Assembly (NCBI GenBank): GCA_029565685.1
Contig: JAKQNR010000006.1
Span: forward strand, 248,001-312,000
Length of the DNA stretch: 64,000 nt
Reading direction: 5' to 3'
From: a bacterium
Lineage (GTDB): Bacteria > Zhuqueibacterota > Zhuqueibacteria > Residuimicrobiales > Residuimicrobiaceae
Positions 1 to 9,846 of this stretch are shown here, one piece after another; the stretch's first letter is position 1, and each line of letters opens with the position of its first letter. The notes below the pieces were generated by a model. It did no database searches, was not told where the DNA came from, and saw nothing but the letters and a program-made list of their open reading frames with translations. The translations under genes and the position numbers were made by a program.

Positions 1-891
1 TTCACCGGCGCGAACGGCGATAGTCAGCCGGTTGCTTTCCGGCGGCAGGGGACAGGTTGCATAGGGCGTAAACGAACAGGGAGGATTATAGGCTTTGTTG
101 AAATCAATGAACGTCTCGAAAGCAGAATCCGGCCGCGCCACATAGAGAAAACGGCCGCCGCCGTAGGTCTCCTCACCGCTGGTGGCATCGGCGAAGATGA
201 CGAAAAAGGGCTCCTCCCTTCCCTCCTCCAGCACGTCCAGCCGGAATTCGCGGTTCTGCAAGGTAAAGAGCAGAGCGCCGGGACACGGCTGGTCTTCAAC
301 CTGACCCACCACATTGACGATCCGCAGGGTTTTCACCGGCTCATAAGCGATGAATTTCGCTTTAACCCGCCAGGCCGGATCGACTGGAAAACGATCGATG
401 CCCCGGAAGGTTCTTCGATTGACATGAGTGCTGTCGCGCAGACGCACGGCGAAGCGGCCCCCGCGTTGAATGATATGCCAGGACAGCGCGTTATAAAAAA
501 GCAGGGTCGGCCGGCCCTGAGCATCGCTCTGCAGCTCCCCATCCGCAGCGAGGGTATGATCGGCGGTCAAAATAGCTGCACCCGGCTGCACGCGCAAACG
601 GACTGAATTTTTATCGACGATGAATGCGCCCATCTGATCCGGGCAGCTCTCAGCCGGAAAGACCACCGCATTGCCGGCTGCACGGCCGAAAGAATTTTCA
701 CCTTGCTCAAGCCAGAAGAAGCCGGCCAGACTCAACCATCCGTCGGGTTTGGTCAGCTGGGCGACGCGACGGCGATGCCACGCTTCGATCTCCGCCCGAT
801 AGGCGGCATCCGCCGACCGGTCGCCGGGCGATGAACAGAGATTCATCATCGCCGCAAACGACATCGCCATGATTCGGACTGTTCGGTTCAT
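1..891 (-). CDS. DUF1684 domain-containing protein, C-terminus cut by window edge
   Basis: Own translation from ATG at 891: MNRTVRIMAMSFAAMMNLCSSPGD...KPDGWLSLAGFFWLEQGENSFG...FVIFADATSGEETYGGGRFLYVARPD...DFNKAYNPPCSFTPYATCPLPPESNRLTIAVRAGE; typical DUF1684 motifs. ATGA overlap with the GlgC stop. Absent from ORF track because it runs off the edge. Confidence 0.85.
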   Translation of the reverse strand, partial: MNRTVRIMAMSFAAMMNLCSSPGDRSADAAYRAEIEAWHRRRVAQLTKPDGWLSLAGFFWLEQGENSFGRAAGNAVVFPAESCPDQMGAFIVDKNSVRLRVQPGAAILTADHTLAADGELQSDAQGRPTLLFYNALSWHIIQRGGRFAVRLRDSTHVNRRTFRGIDRFPVDPAWRVKAKFIAYEPVKTLRIVNVVGQVEDQPCPGALLFTLQNREFRLDVLEEGREEPFFVIFADATSGEETYGGGRFLYVARPDSAFETFIDFNKAYNPPCSFTPYATCPLPPESNRLTIAVRAGE

Positions 892-2192
892 CGGGAGGAT
901 GGCCTTCCCAAGGCTTTTCCCTCAGAGGGAAGAGCGCCTCGGATATAAGCGCCTTCCCGCGGTTTGTATTCGCCGTAGCTCAACGGCGTCGTATGCGGTT
1001 CGACGATGGAGTTGCGGAATATTTTGATCCGCTCCGGCACCACGGCTTTTTTTCCCACCAGGGTCAATCCGCTGTATAGATGATCGGGATATTTTTCATT
1101 GGGCTGTTCGCTGGGGCCTGGTCCGCCGACCCGGCAGGCCGGACCGAACACGACGCCCTTGTCGGCGATCACTGAAGACACTTCCGCTTTTGCGCCGATG
1201 CGCACATCGTGCATGATGACCGCGTCTCTGACCACTGCACCGGCCGCCACGTGCACGCCGGGCGAGAGCACGGAATTCAAAACAGCGCCTTCGATGACGC
1301 AACCGGCGGAGATCAGAGCATTTTGGATTTTTGCAGAAGGCGCTACCACGGCAGGCGGCCGATCTCCGAGCGACCCCTCGTCATCGATGTTGGTGCGCAC
1401 GCCCCATTCGGGCAAATTCAATCCAGAGCCGGGCGTCAGAATATCCATGTTGGTCTGCCAGTAGGCTTTGAGGGTGCCGACGTCCGCCCAATACCCGCTG
1501 AACAGGTAAGCGTACACCGGCGCGACGCCGATGGCGTCGTTGATGATATTTTTGCCGAAATCATGGCCTCGTCGCCCGGCCAGGCTCTTTTCAAGGAACT
1601 CGAAATCGATCACGTACACGCCCATGGAGGCCAGGTTGCTCTTTGCTTTCGCCGGCTTTTCCTCCCAAGCGGTGATGCGCTGCTCGTCATCCACCTGGGC
1701 GATGCCGAAATGGTGGGTCTCCTCCCAGGCGACCCGCATCATGGCGATGGTAATGGCCGCTTTTTTCTGTTTGTGAAATTCCACCATGGCGGCGTAATCC
1801 ATCTTGTAGATATGATCACCGGACAGGATCAGCACCCGTTGTGCGCCATAGCGTACGGCAAAGTCGAGATTTTGCGCCACGGCGTCGGCGGTGCCGCGGT
1901 ACCAGTCGAAATCCTCGCGCCCGGTAGAGGGCGGCAGGATCTTGGCGCAGCGGCGGCGGCCGATCAGGTCCCAGGCCTCGCCGGAGCCGATATGCCCCAT
2001 CAACGAGTAGGGCCGGTATTGGGTGAGAATGCCGATCTGTTGAACACCGGAGTGCATGGCATTGCTCATGGTGAAATCAATCAGCCGGTAACAGCCGCCG
2101 AACGGCACGGCCGGCTTGGCGCGCATCCAGCCCAATATATTCAACCGGCTGCCGACACCGCCGGCAAGCAGAAACGCAACCGTCTGTCTCAT
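888..2192 (-). CDS. glgC: Glucose-1-phosphate adenylyltransferase (GlgC family), paralogue 1
   Basis: MRQTVAFLLAGGVGSRLNILGWMRAKPAVPFGGCYRLIDF...ILSGDHIYKMDY; GGAGG SD before ATG at 2192; left-handed beta-helix-like C-terminus. Confidence 0.9.
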   Translation of the reverse strand: MRQTVAFLLAGGVGSRLNILGWMRAKPAVPFGGCYRLIDFTMSNAMHSGVQQIGILTQYRPYSLMGHIGSGEAWDLIGRRRCAKILPPSTGREDFDWYRGTADAVAQNLDFAVRYGAQRVLILSGDHIYKMDYAAMVEFHKQKKAAITIAMMRVAWEETHHFGIAQVDDEQRITAWEEKPAKAKSNLASMGVYVIDFEFLEKSLAGRRGHDFGKNIINDAIGVAPVYAYLFSGYWADVGTLKAYWQTNMDILTPGSGLNLPEWGVRTNIDDEGSLGDRPPAVVAPSAKIQNALISAGCVIEGAVLNSVLSPGVHVAAGAVVRDAVIMHDVRIGAKAEVSSVIADKGVVFGPACRVGGPGPSEQPNEKYPDHLYSGLTLVGKKAVVPERIKIFRNSIVEPHTTPLSYGEYKPREGAYIRGALPSEGKALGRPSSR

Positions 2193-3463
2193 TTCAGGGT
2201 CCTCCCGCCGGCTATTATTTTTTCGGAAAAATCCTCTTCGCCCTTGTTGGGGTAGATGATGCAATTGGCGCCGATTTGCGCCCGGACGGGAATGACCGTG
2301 TTGCGGCCAATGAGGGTGATACCCGAACTAAGCAGATCTGGATACTCCTTATTGGCGCCCGGCCGTCGAGCGCCACCCACCACGGCCTGTGCGCCGATGG
2401 TCACTTCAACATCGGTGATCACCTTGGTCACGCGGGCATGGGCGGCGATGCGGGTGTCATAAAATAAAATCGAATCTTTGACCGTGCTGCCCGCTGCCAC
2501 CGTGACGCCTGGAAAAAGGATGGAGTTGATTACAGTGCCTTCGACAACGCATCCATGGTGAATGCGGCTGTTGCGCACCAGGGCGCCGGCGCCGATCACC
2601 GCGGGGGCGCGATCGCGGACTCGCTCGTTGTCCAGATTGGTGCGCACCTGCCAACGATCGATATCCAGAGCCGGACGATCCTGCAGCAGGCTCATGTTGG
2701 CGGCCCAGTATTCATCGATGGTGCGCGAATACTCCCAGGGGCCATGGAATTTATAGCCGAACACCCGTTTGCGGTCAAGCAGCACCGGCAAAATATCCCG
2801 GCCGAAATGCTCGGTGGACGGCGGCTTCATCATCTCATCCAAGACAAAATGCAGCGCATCGGCGTTGAAAAGGTAGATCGTCATGGACGCCCATTCAGAG
2901 ATCGGCTGACTCGGCTTTTCCACATAGCGCAACAGACGGCCTCCCTGCTCGCCCCCCTCCTCCATGACGCCCTGACCAAAGCGCTCCATGCCATGATCAT
3001 CCGGACGGACAAATGCAACCGTTACATCCGCTTTCATCGATTGGTGAAAGGCAAGCATCTCGCTATAATCCATCTTGTATACATGATCGCCCGAGAGCAC
3101 GAGGACATAATCAGGCTGATTGCGGAAGATAAAGTCCTTGTTCTGGTAAACCGCATCGGCCGTGCCTTTGTACCAGTCGGAGCTGACCGTGCCCTTCATC
3201 GGCGGAAGCAGATGAATGCCGCGCCGGCTGCCGACCATGTCCCAGGCAGCGCCGGAGCCGATGTGCCTGAGCAGAGAATCCGATCGATACTGCGACAACA
3301 CGCCCACTTTCTCGATGCCCGAATGCTCCAGATTGCTCAAAGGAAAATCAATGACGCGATACAGGCCGCCGAAGGGCAGAGCGGATTTCGGACGATACAG
3401 TGTGAGCACCGAAAGCTCGTCCACTCGGCCGCCGGCGAGAATCATGGCGAGAATATTTTTCAT
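2189..3463 (-). CDS. glgC: Glucose-1-phosphate adenylyltransferase (GlgC family), paralogue 2
   Basis: MKNILAMILAGGRVDELSVLTLYRPKSALPFGGLYRVIDFPLSNLEHSGI...VLSGDHVYKMDY; ATGA overlap with downstream paralogue. Confidence 0.9.
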   Translation of the reverse strand: MKNILAMILAGGRVDELSVLTLYRPKSALPFGGLYRVIDFPLSNLEHSGIEKVGVLSQYRSDSLLRHIGSGAAWDMVGSRRGIHLLPPMKGTVSSDWYKGTADAVYQNKDFIFRNQPDYVLVLSGDHVYKMDYSEMLAFHQSMKADVTVAFVRPDDHGMERFGQGVMEEGGEQGGRLLRYVEKPSQPISEWASMTIYLFNADALHFVLDEMMKPPSTEHFGRDILPVLLDRKRVFGYKFHGPWEYSRTIDEYWAANMSLLQDRPALDIDRWQVRTNLDNERVRDRAPAVIGAGALVRNSRIHHGCVVEGTVINSILFPGVTVAAGSTVKDSILFYDTRIAAHARVTKVITDVEVTIGAQAVVGGARRPGANKEYPDLLSSGITLIGRNTVIPVRAQIGANCIIYPNKGEEDFSEKIIAGGRTLK

Positions 3464-3632
3464 GCACACGCCCTGTCGACAATAGATTCAACTCTGCAGG
3501 AACCACGATGATTCATGAAACAGCCGCCCGGCCTTGCCGTTGCAGCTGCGGAAAACACTAATAAACGGATGCGGATCAAGCCGTCCGTTGATCAGCTGCC
3601 GCAGCAGATGCCACGCTCAGGCCGACCGGCGG

Positions 3633-3654
3633 AAAAAACCGTCCGCCCGGACGG
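3633..3654 (-). terminator. Rho-independent terminator after UDPGP gene
   Basis: Minus strand CCGTCCGGGCGGACGG followed by TTTTTT, immediately 3' of the 3657 stop. Confidence 0.65.
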
Positions 3655-3656
3655 AC

Positions 3657-5084
3657 TCAATCGAAAAAGGTATCGCCGATGATCTCCAATTTGCAGGGTA
3701 TTTTAGAACGCAGCTCCTCTTCATCCAGCGCATAGAGCGGCGAGATCTCCAATCGGTGCCGCGAGAGGCCATCTGGGCCGCGCGGCACCGCCACCCCGGC
3801 CTTTTCAAGCCAACGGCCGAACAACTCCACCAGTGCCCGGGTTGCAGTTTCCGGAGAATCCAGGCCGCTGGCGTTTTTAACCGGACTGAACTCCTCTTCG
3901 CGGCTGGTCTCCACCACGATGGTGTTCCGCGCATACGGCAGCGCATCGAAAATAAACTGCTCCAGTTTGTAGCCGTTCTCGCGTTCCGGCGTGATCGGGC
4001 GGCCCTGACCATCGATGCAGGGCACTTTTTTCAGGGCAATATGATAGGGCAGCTGCACCTTCGTCTCGAACAGCCGGGTGAAAAACGCGAGATTGAATAT
4101 GTGAATGGCGATACTTCCCTGCTTGAAACGAAGGTCGCCTTGGTCATCCCTTTGATTGCGCAGGGTTTCGTTTAACTCAGAGTATTCCACCACCGCAGGC
4201 CGGCCATTTACGCGGCAGAACACGCCCACTTTTTCCTCGGCGTTGCGTTTAGCCACGGATTTGGAGGCCATCTCCGCCTGTTGCAGGACATGATGCCCGA
4301 GAAACAACGGATCAGCGATGCGGCAGAGCGCATTGTCCACCTGAAAGTAATAGAGCAGCTCCACGCCGGCGTTTTGCAGCCTATCGACCAGACGATGGCG
4401 TTGCAGGGCGGCCAACAGACCTCCATGTCCATCCGGGGACAGGGCCAGAGCATGGCGCGACCGCAGCAGTAATTTGCCATACTGATCAAAGGCCGGTTGC
4501 GAGGACTGGCTGAAAAAAAACAGCGTGTCCGGATTTTTACCAAAATAGTGATGGCGATGGAAATACTGGATGGTGTCCGTGTGGTTTTGTTCGCTGGTCA
4601 TGATGAGGAAGAGGATGGGTTTGCCGTAGAGATGTTCCAGCCGGATGATTTTCTCCGTATGAAACTGGAACAGGGAGCGCCGGCTGATTGGGCCGATCTC
4701 CACACAGCCTTTGGGCTCTTCACGGCCCAGCCGGGAACCCAGGCCGCCGGCCACCACCAGAACCGCCACCTTGCCCTGGCGCAACAGCTCCCGTCCGACT
4801 TTAGCCGCCTGCTGATCTCGCGTCCGTTCGGCAGCGCTTGCGGCCAGCGGGATGACCGGAAAGGGCTCCAGTTGCAGCGGGCGGGGCGCGGTCTCAGCCC
4901 GATATTGCTTGATCAGATCGCTCTGCCGTTGCAGTTGTTCCGCACTCAGAGACTCTAATTGATCCAGCAGCGACATTTTCTCTGCGTCGGTCAAATCCGG
5001 CCAGAAACGCAGAACCTGTTCCTGACCCAGAGAGATCATCACATCGAGAATCCGCCGGTATCGCTGCTCCATAGAGGTCATCAT
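3657..5084 (-). CDS. UDPGP-type uridylyltransferase (UDP-N-acetylhexosamine pyrophosphorylase/UAP1-like)
   Basis: VLVVAGGLGSRLGREEPKGCVEIGPISRRSLFQFHTEKI...KKVPCIDGQG...NGYKLEQFIFDALPYA. Confidence 0.85.
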   Translation of the reverse strand: MMTSMEQRYRRILDVMISLGQEQVLRFWPDLTDAEKMSLLDQLESLSAEQLQRQSDLIKQYRAETAPRPLQLEPFPVIPLAASAAERTRDQQAAKVGRELLRQGKVAVLVVAGGLGSRLGREEPKGCVEIGPISRRSLFQFHTEKIIRLEHLYGKPILFLIMTSEQNHTDTIQYFHRHHYFGKNPDTLFFFSQSSQPAFDQYGKLLLRSRHALALSPDGHGGLLAALQRHRLVDRLQNAGVELLYYFQVDNALCRIADPLFLGHHVLQQAEMASKSVAKRNAEEKVGVFCRVNGRPAVVEYSELNETLRNQRDDQGDLRFKQGSIAIHIFNLAFFTRLFETKVQLPYHIALKKVPCIDGQGRPITPERENGYKLEQFIFDALPYARNTIVVETSREEEFSPVKNASGLDSPETATRALVELFGRWLEKAGVAVPRGPDGLSRHRLEISPLYALDEEELRSKIPCKLEIIGDTFFD

Positions 5085-7468
5085 TTTTGCATCGTCTGCT
5101 TTTTACTCTTCTTTTTAGCCGTCAGGGCGATCTCCAGCACCTGATCCAATTTTTCAACGAAATGAAACGTGATGTCCTTATGGGTGTCCTTGGGGATCTC
5201 TTCCAAGTCGTCCCGGTTCTTTTTCGGCAGGATCACGGTTTTAAGACCTGCGCGCCGAGCCGCCAGCACTTTTTCCTTGATGCCCCCGACCGGCAGCACT
5301 TTGCCGCGCAGGGTGATCTCACCGGTCATAGCCAGATCGTGGCGCACCGGCCGCTGAGTGATGAGGGAGACCAGGGCCGTAGCCATGGTCACGCCGGCCG
5401 AGGGGCCATCCTTGGGAATGGCGCCGGCAGGTACATGGATATGAATGTCCCGTTTTTCAAAATAGTCGGGCGAGAGGCCGAAATCCGGCAGATGGGCGCG
5501 CAGATAGGAGAGCGCAGCCTGAGCCGATTCTTTCATCACCTCTCCCAGCTGTCCGGTCAGCATGAGACCCTTATTGCCCTGCATCTGAGTGGCTTCGATG
5601 AAAAGGATGTCGCCGCCGGTGGGGGTCCAGGCCAGACCCGTAGCCACGCCCGGTTCGTGAGTGCGTTCGGCCACATCGGAAAAATAGCGCACCGGGCCGA
5701 GCAGTTCAGGCAAAGACGCGGGCTTGATATCCGAACGGCCGCTCTCACCGGCAGCCACTTTTTTCGCCACCTTGCGGCACACCGCTGCGATCTGGCGTTC
5801 CAGATTGCGCACGCCGGCTTCCCGCGTATAATCGCGGATGATGCGCACGACCGCGGCCTTGCTGAAACGAATCTGATTTTTCTGCAACCCGTTTTCTTCG
5901 ATCTGGCGCGGGATCAGATAGGTGAAAGCGATTTGAACCTTATCCTCTTCGATATAGCCCGGCAACTCGAGCACCTCCAGGCGGTCGCGCAGCGCCGAGG
6001 GAATGGTGTCGAGGACATTGGCGGTGGTGATGAACATAACCCGCGACAGATCGAACGGCACATCCATATAGTGATCGGTGAAGGAAAAATTTTGCTGCGG
6101 ATCTAGAACCTCCAGCAACGCGGAGGAGGGATCGCCGCGGAAATCCTGGCCGATCTTGTCCACTTCATCCAGCATAAAGATGGGATTGTTGCTGCCGGCG
6201 TTCTTGATGCCCTGAATGATCCGTCCGGGCAGCGCGCCGATATAGGTGCGCCGATGGCCGCGGATCTCCGCCTCGTCATGAACCCCGCCGAGGGAGATAC
6301 GGATAAACTTGCGTCCCATGGCGCGAGCGATAGAGCGGCCGAGCGACGTTTTCCCCACACCCGGAGGACCGACGAAACAGAGGATGGGGCCTTTGCTGCT
6401 GTCCTTTAACTTGCGCACCGCCAGATATTCGAGAATGCGTTCCTTGACCTTGATCAGATCATAATGATCCTCGTCCAGCACCTGGCTCGCAGCTTTGAGG
6501 TCGAGATTGTCGGGCGTGGACACGGACCAGGGCAAAGCCACCATCCAATCGATATAAGTGCGCGCAACCGTATACTCGGCAGCGCCGGGTTGCATTTTGC
6601 TCAAACGGTCAAGCTCGCGCAACGCTTCTTTCTCCGGTTCCGGGGGCATGGCCGCTTCTTTGATCTTGTTTCGCAGCTCTTCGATCTCCTGTGAACGCTC
6701 GTCGTTCATGCCCAGTTCTTTTTGAATGGCCCGCAGCTGTTCGCGCAAAAAATATTCGCGTTGATTTTTTCCCAGCTCGGTCTGCACTTTATCCTGGATC
6801 TTGGACCCCATCTCCAACACTTCCAGTTCACGGTTGACAAAAACCGTCAACAGCTTCAACCGTCTTTTGATGTCCACGGATTCCAGAATCGACTGCTTTT
6901 CCTCCACCGTCAAATTGAGGTTGGAGGCCACCAGGTCCGCCAGTTTGCCCGGGTGAGTGGTGTTGACCACCACCACCTGCAGCTCGTCCGGCAGTTGCGG
7001 TATCAGGGAGACCACTTTCTGGAACTGAATGGCCAGGTTGCGCTTCAACGCCTCCAATTCGGTGCTGGGGGGAAAATCTTCGCTCAACACTTGTATCTGA
7101 GAGACCAGATAAGGCGAAGTTTTAATTACGCCGCCCAGCTTGACGCGGGCCAAGCCCTGCACCAGAACGCGCAGGGAGCCGTCGGGGAATTTCAGCATGC
7201 GCAAAATGATTGCGGCGCAGCCGTATTCATAGATGTCATCCGGTCCGGGTTCTTCCACCTCCGGCTGTCTTTGCGCCACCAGGCCGAGGATGCGATGGCT
7301 GGAAATGACATCGTTGATCAGTTGCACGGATTTTTCCCGCGCCACCACCAGCGGCGTCACAATATTGGGAAACACCACCGTATCGCGCAACGGCAGGACG
7401 GGCAACTCCGTCGGTATATTCGTCTGAGCGTTTTCCGGAGTCACCGGTTGTTCTTCCAATTCTTTCAT
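5081..7468 (-). CDS. lon: ATP-dependent Lon protease
   Basis: 795 aa; [66 protein letters not shown] catalytic Ser region. Confidence 0.97.
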   Translation of the reverse strand: MKELEEQPVTPENAQTNIPTELPVLPLRDTVVFPNIVTPLVVAREKSVQLINDVISSHRILGLVAQRQPEVEEPGPDDIYEYGCAAIILRMLKFPDGSLRVLVQGLARVKLGGVIKTSPYLVSQIQVLSEDFPPSTELEALKRNLAIQFQKVVSLIPQLPDELQVVVVNTTHPGKLADLVASNLNLTVEEKQSILESVDIKRRLKLLTVFVNRELEVLEMGSKIQDKVQTELGKNQREYFLREQLRAIQKELGMNDERSQEIEELRNKIKEAAMPPEPEKEALRELDRLSKMQPGAAEYTVARTYIDWMVALPWSVSTPDNLDLKAASQVLDEDHYDLIKVKERILEYLAVRKLKDSSKGPILCFVGPPGVGKTSLGRSIARAMGRKFIRISLGGVHDEAEIRGHRRTYIGALPGRIIQGIKNAGSNNPIFMLDEVDKIGQDFRGDPSSALLEVLDPQQNFSFTDHYMDVPFDLSRVMFITTANVLDTIPSALRDRLEVLELPGYIEEDKVQIAFTYLIPRQIEENGLQKNQIRFSKAAVVRIIRDYTREAGVRNLERQIAAVCRKVAKKVAAGESGRSDIKPASLPELLGPVRYFSDVAERTHEPGVATGLAWTPTGGDILFIEATQMQGNKGLMLTGQLGEVMKESAQAALSYLRAHLPDFGLSPDYFEKRDIHIHVPAGAIPKDGPSAGVTMATALVSLITQRPVRHDLAMTGEITLRGKVLPVGGIKEKVLAARRAGLKTVILPKKNRDDLEEIPKDTHKDITFHFVEKLDQVLEIALTAKKKSKKQTMQK

Positions 7469-7480
7469 ACTTTCTCCAAG

Positions 7481-7933
7481 TTACGCTTTCGGCTCCGCGC
7501 CTTCCACCGAGATGGGTATTTCCACAACTTGACTGTTCTTGGAAATTTTAATCTCCAGCAGCCCGTCGTCCAGGACGGCGGTGATATCGTTATGCTCAAT
7601 GTCCTCTGGAATGGAGATCACCTTGCGAAAAAGACCGTAGTGAATCTCCAACTGATGATAATAGATCGTTTCGTTCGGCCGTTTCTCCTTGCGCACCCCT
7701 GCAATCGTCAACCGCCCATTTTTTAATAGGATGGAGATCGCCTCGCGCTGGATGCCGGCCAGCTCCAGGCGAATGATCACATGATCGGCGCACTCGAAAA
7801 TATCTGTGTTGGGCTCCCACTTGGAACAGCGGGCGTCATCTCCTTCGGCACAGTAAAAATTACGGGGCCGGTGCATCGCCGGAGACCCCTGATCAGCCAG
7901 TTCTCGAATCACGCGGATAACGTGCAAGGCCAT
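7481..7933 (-). CDS. Hsp20/alpha-crystallin family small heat shock protein
   Basis: WEPNTDIFECADHVIIRLELAGIQREAISILLKNGRLTIAGVRKEK...YGLFRKVISIPEDIEHNDITAVLDDGLLEIKISK. Confidence 0.9.
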   Translation of the reverse strand: MALHVIRVIRELADQGSPAMHRPRNFYCAEGDDARCSKWEPNTDIFECADHVIIRLELAGIQREAISILLKNGRLTIAGVRKEKRPNETIYYHQLEIHYGLFRKVISIPEDIEHNDITAVLDDGLLEIKISKNSQVVEIPISVEGAEPKA

Positions 7934-8155
7934 GCCTGCCTCCTGCCATTTTCAAATCGCAGCGGTGTTCCCTAATTAGTCCTGAGACTCTGTCCGTGGT
8001 CCTGCAGCGTGCATCCGGTCGGAAAGTAAAAACAAGGATGGGATCCGTCTGAAAGAGCGGCTTTTCAGCAGAAAAACGGGCTACAGGGGTTTTGGGCACC
8101 GTCGCTGCGTCATCATTGGATTTTTTTCACGCCGTACACAATTCGCCGGACCGAT

Positions 8156-8184
8156 AAAAAAAGGTGAACGGAGCGTTCACCTTT
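8156..8184 (-). terminator. Rho-independent terminator downstream of MinD-like gene
   Basis: Minus strand AAAGGTGAACG-CTC-CGTTCACCTTT followed by T run. Confidence 0.8.
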
Positions 8185-8229
8185 CATTATAGTCAAAATA
8201 ATACAAATCTAAAAGCAAATTTATTCCAG

Positions 8230-9516
8230 CTAACGCCGGAAAATCGGATCCAGGTGCCGCACCGGGCAGGGATAGCCGCCGTTCTGATACTCACAATCGC
8301 CCCAGTAAAAGCACTGCACAGAACAGATGGTTTCGCTCTCGCGCATCTGGTTGACCGGGTAGTTCTTCGCCTCCTCCGTCGCCTGGCGGATGACTCGGCG
8401 CCTATCCCTAAAACCCTTCCAGCCGCTTTTGCCTTGCAATCCCACGGAGATGAGCTTAGCCAGGCTTTTCGAGGCTTTGGACTTGGGATTGTCGATCATA
8501 AACGGCCGCATCTCCTTGACCGCTTTGCGAACGCTGTCGTCATAGTCGATATAGCCGAGGAATTCGAGATGGATATAGAGCAGTTCTTCCGCAGCCGTGC
8601 TCAATGCAATGCCTTCCTTGACCTCCTCCTGCGAATGCACCATGTTTAAAATAAGCGAAGGCCTGAAGGCGTCAAACAATGTAGCAGCGGCATTCCCGGC
8701 TGTTTGGTCGATGGCACGGATTTTTTGCAGCAGGGATCCCAGCGTAGCGCCGTTTTGCATGTTCTCCCGTAAGGCCTCCTGCTCGAACAAGGCGGCGATC
8801 TCCGGCTGGTTCTTGAATTGGCGCATGATCTTGCGCATCAGCGCGATCTTTAAAAAATTGAACGTCTCCTGGATGGCCATCGGTTCGGGCGTAGTGACGA
8901 CGATGCCCTGGTCAGCGGCGATGAAAAAATCGATGACGTTGAACGAAGAGCCGGCGCCAAGGTCCAGCAACACATAATCGGCGTGAATTCTGCGCAGTTC
9001 GTTGATAAAGCGCAGCTTTTGCGTGAACCGGGGATTGGCCATCCCCAGGGTCCCACATGCCCCGCTGATCAGCTTGAGATTCTCCACCGGCGTGTCCAAC
9101 ATGATATCAGCCAGCGTGTCCTTTTGCAGCGTATAAAAATGATAGAACGTATACTCGGGCTCGAGAATGCCCATACAGGTGTGCAGATTGGCGCCTCCCA
9201 GATCCGCATCCACGATCACCACTTGATGACCCAGCGAAGCCAGACCAATGCCCAAGGAAGCGGTCAGTACGGTTTTTCCAACTCCGCCTTTGCCGCCGCC
9301 CACTGCGTAGACAATCTGCCTTTCCGGGGAAGCCGGAGAGGCGTGAAATAACGGATCCAATTCCGACACCGTGGCTGCTTTCACCCACTCCTGGTTGTCT
9401 TCGTTGAACACCAGATCATCCTGCCCAAACATGCCGTTGTTCGCCATTTTTTTCAGTTCCGGAAGAGTGTAAGGTCTAGCCTGTTGATTGGCTAATTTAA
9501 CGAAAAGTTCTGCCAT
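8230..9516 (-). CDS. MinD/ParA-family ATPase with N-terminal GYF_2-like domain and C-terminal Cys-rich tail
   Basis: N-term MAELFVKLANQQARPYTLPELKKMANNGMFGQDDLVFNEDNQEWVKAATVSELDPLF; deviant Walker A GGKGGVGKTVLTASLG; tail CSVQCFYWGDCEYQNGGYPCP; GGGGAG SD before 9516. Confidence 0.85.
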   Translation of the reverse strand: MAELFVKLANQQARPYTLPELKKMANNGMFGQDDLVFNEDNQEWVKAATVSELDPLFHASPASPERQIVYAVGGGKGGVGKTVLTASLGIGLASLGHQVVIVDADLGGANLHTCMGILEPEYTFYHFYTLQKDTLADIMLDTPVENLKLISGACGTLGMANPRFTQKLRFINELRRIHADYVLLDLGAGSSFNVIDFFIAADQGIVVTTPEPMAIQETFNFLKIALMRKIMRQFKNQPEIAALFEQEALRENMQNGATLGSLLQKIRAIDQTAGNAAATLFDAFRPSLILNMVHSQEEVKEGIALSTAAEELLYIHLEFLGYIDYDDSVRKAVKEMRPFMIDNPKSKASKSLAKLISVGLQGKSGWKGFRDRRRVIRQATEEAKNYPVNQMRESETICSVQCFYWGDCEYQNGGYPCPVRHLDPIFRR

Positions 9517-9558
9517 GGAGTTGATTCTCCCCCTGGTGAAGCGTTGCACAACCGACCC

Positions 9559-9762
9559 TCAGGCTTTGCGCACATGAACCGCCTTGGCGCCTTTCATATC
9601 CTGACGGACATCGAATTTAACCGCCATGCCGACGCGTACGTCTTGCGGTTTTAAAGCAATATCCAGATCACTGACGTGCAGAAAAAGATCCTCATCATCC
9701 GCCGTCACGATAAAACCCCACCCTTTCGCAGCGTCCCATGCTTTGACTATGCCGTGAGTCAT
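9559..9762 (-). CDS. Cold-shock domain protein
   Basis: MTHGIVKAWDAAKGWGFIVTADDEDLFLHVSDLD...GMAVKFDVRQDMKGAKAVHV (RNP1-like KGWGFI, RNP2-like LFLHVS). Confidence 0.85.
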   Translation of the reverse strand: MTHGIVKAWDAAKGWGFIVTADDEDLFLHVSDLDIALKPQDVRVGMAVKFDVRQDMKGAKAVHVRKA

Positions 9763-9846
9763 TTCGATCCTTCATGATGTCGAACGGAAGAGATATTCCA
9801 CCCCCCTTCCGCAGCAAAAAATATTCCAAAATCAAGACGGCGGAAG

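Noticed and set aside
624-872. 82-aa plus-strand ORF near the window start
   Set aside because: Antisense to the DUF1684 gene, which the track missed only because it is truncated by the window edge.
1209-2255. 348-aa plus-strand ORF antisense to glgC
   Set aside because: Shadow ORF of a high-GC coding strand; no recognisable domain and the opposite strand is clearly GlgC.
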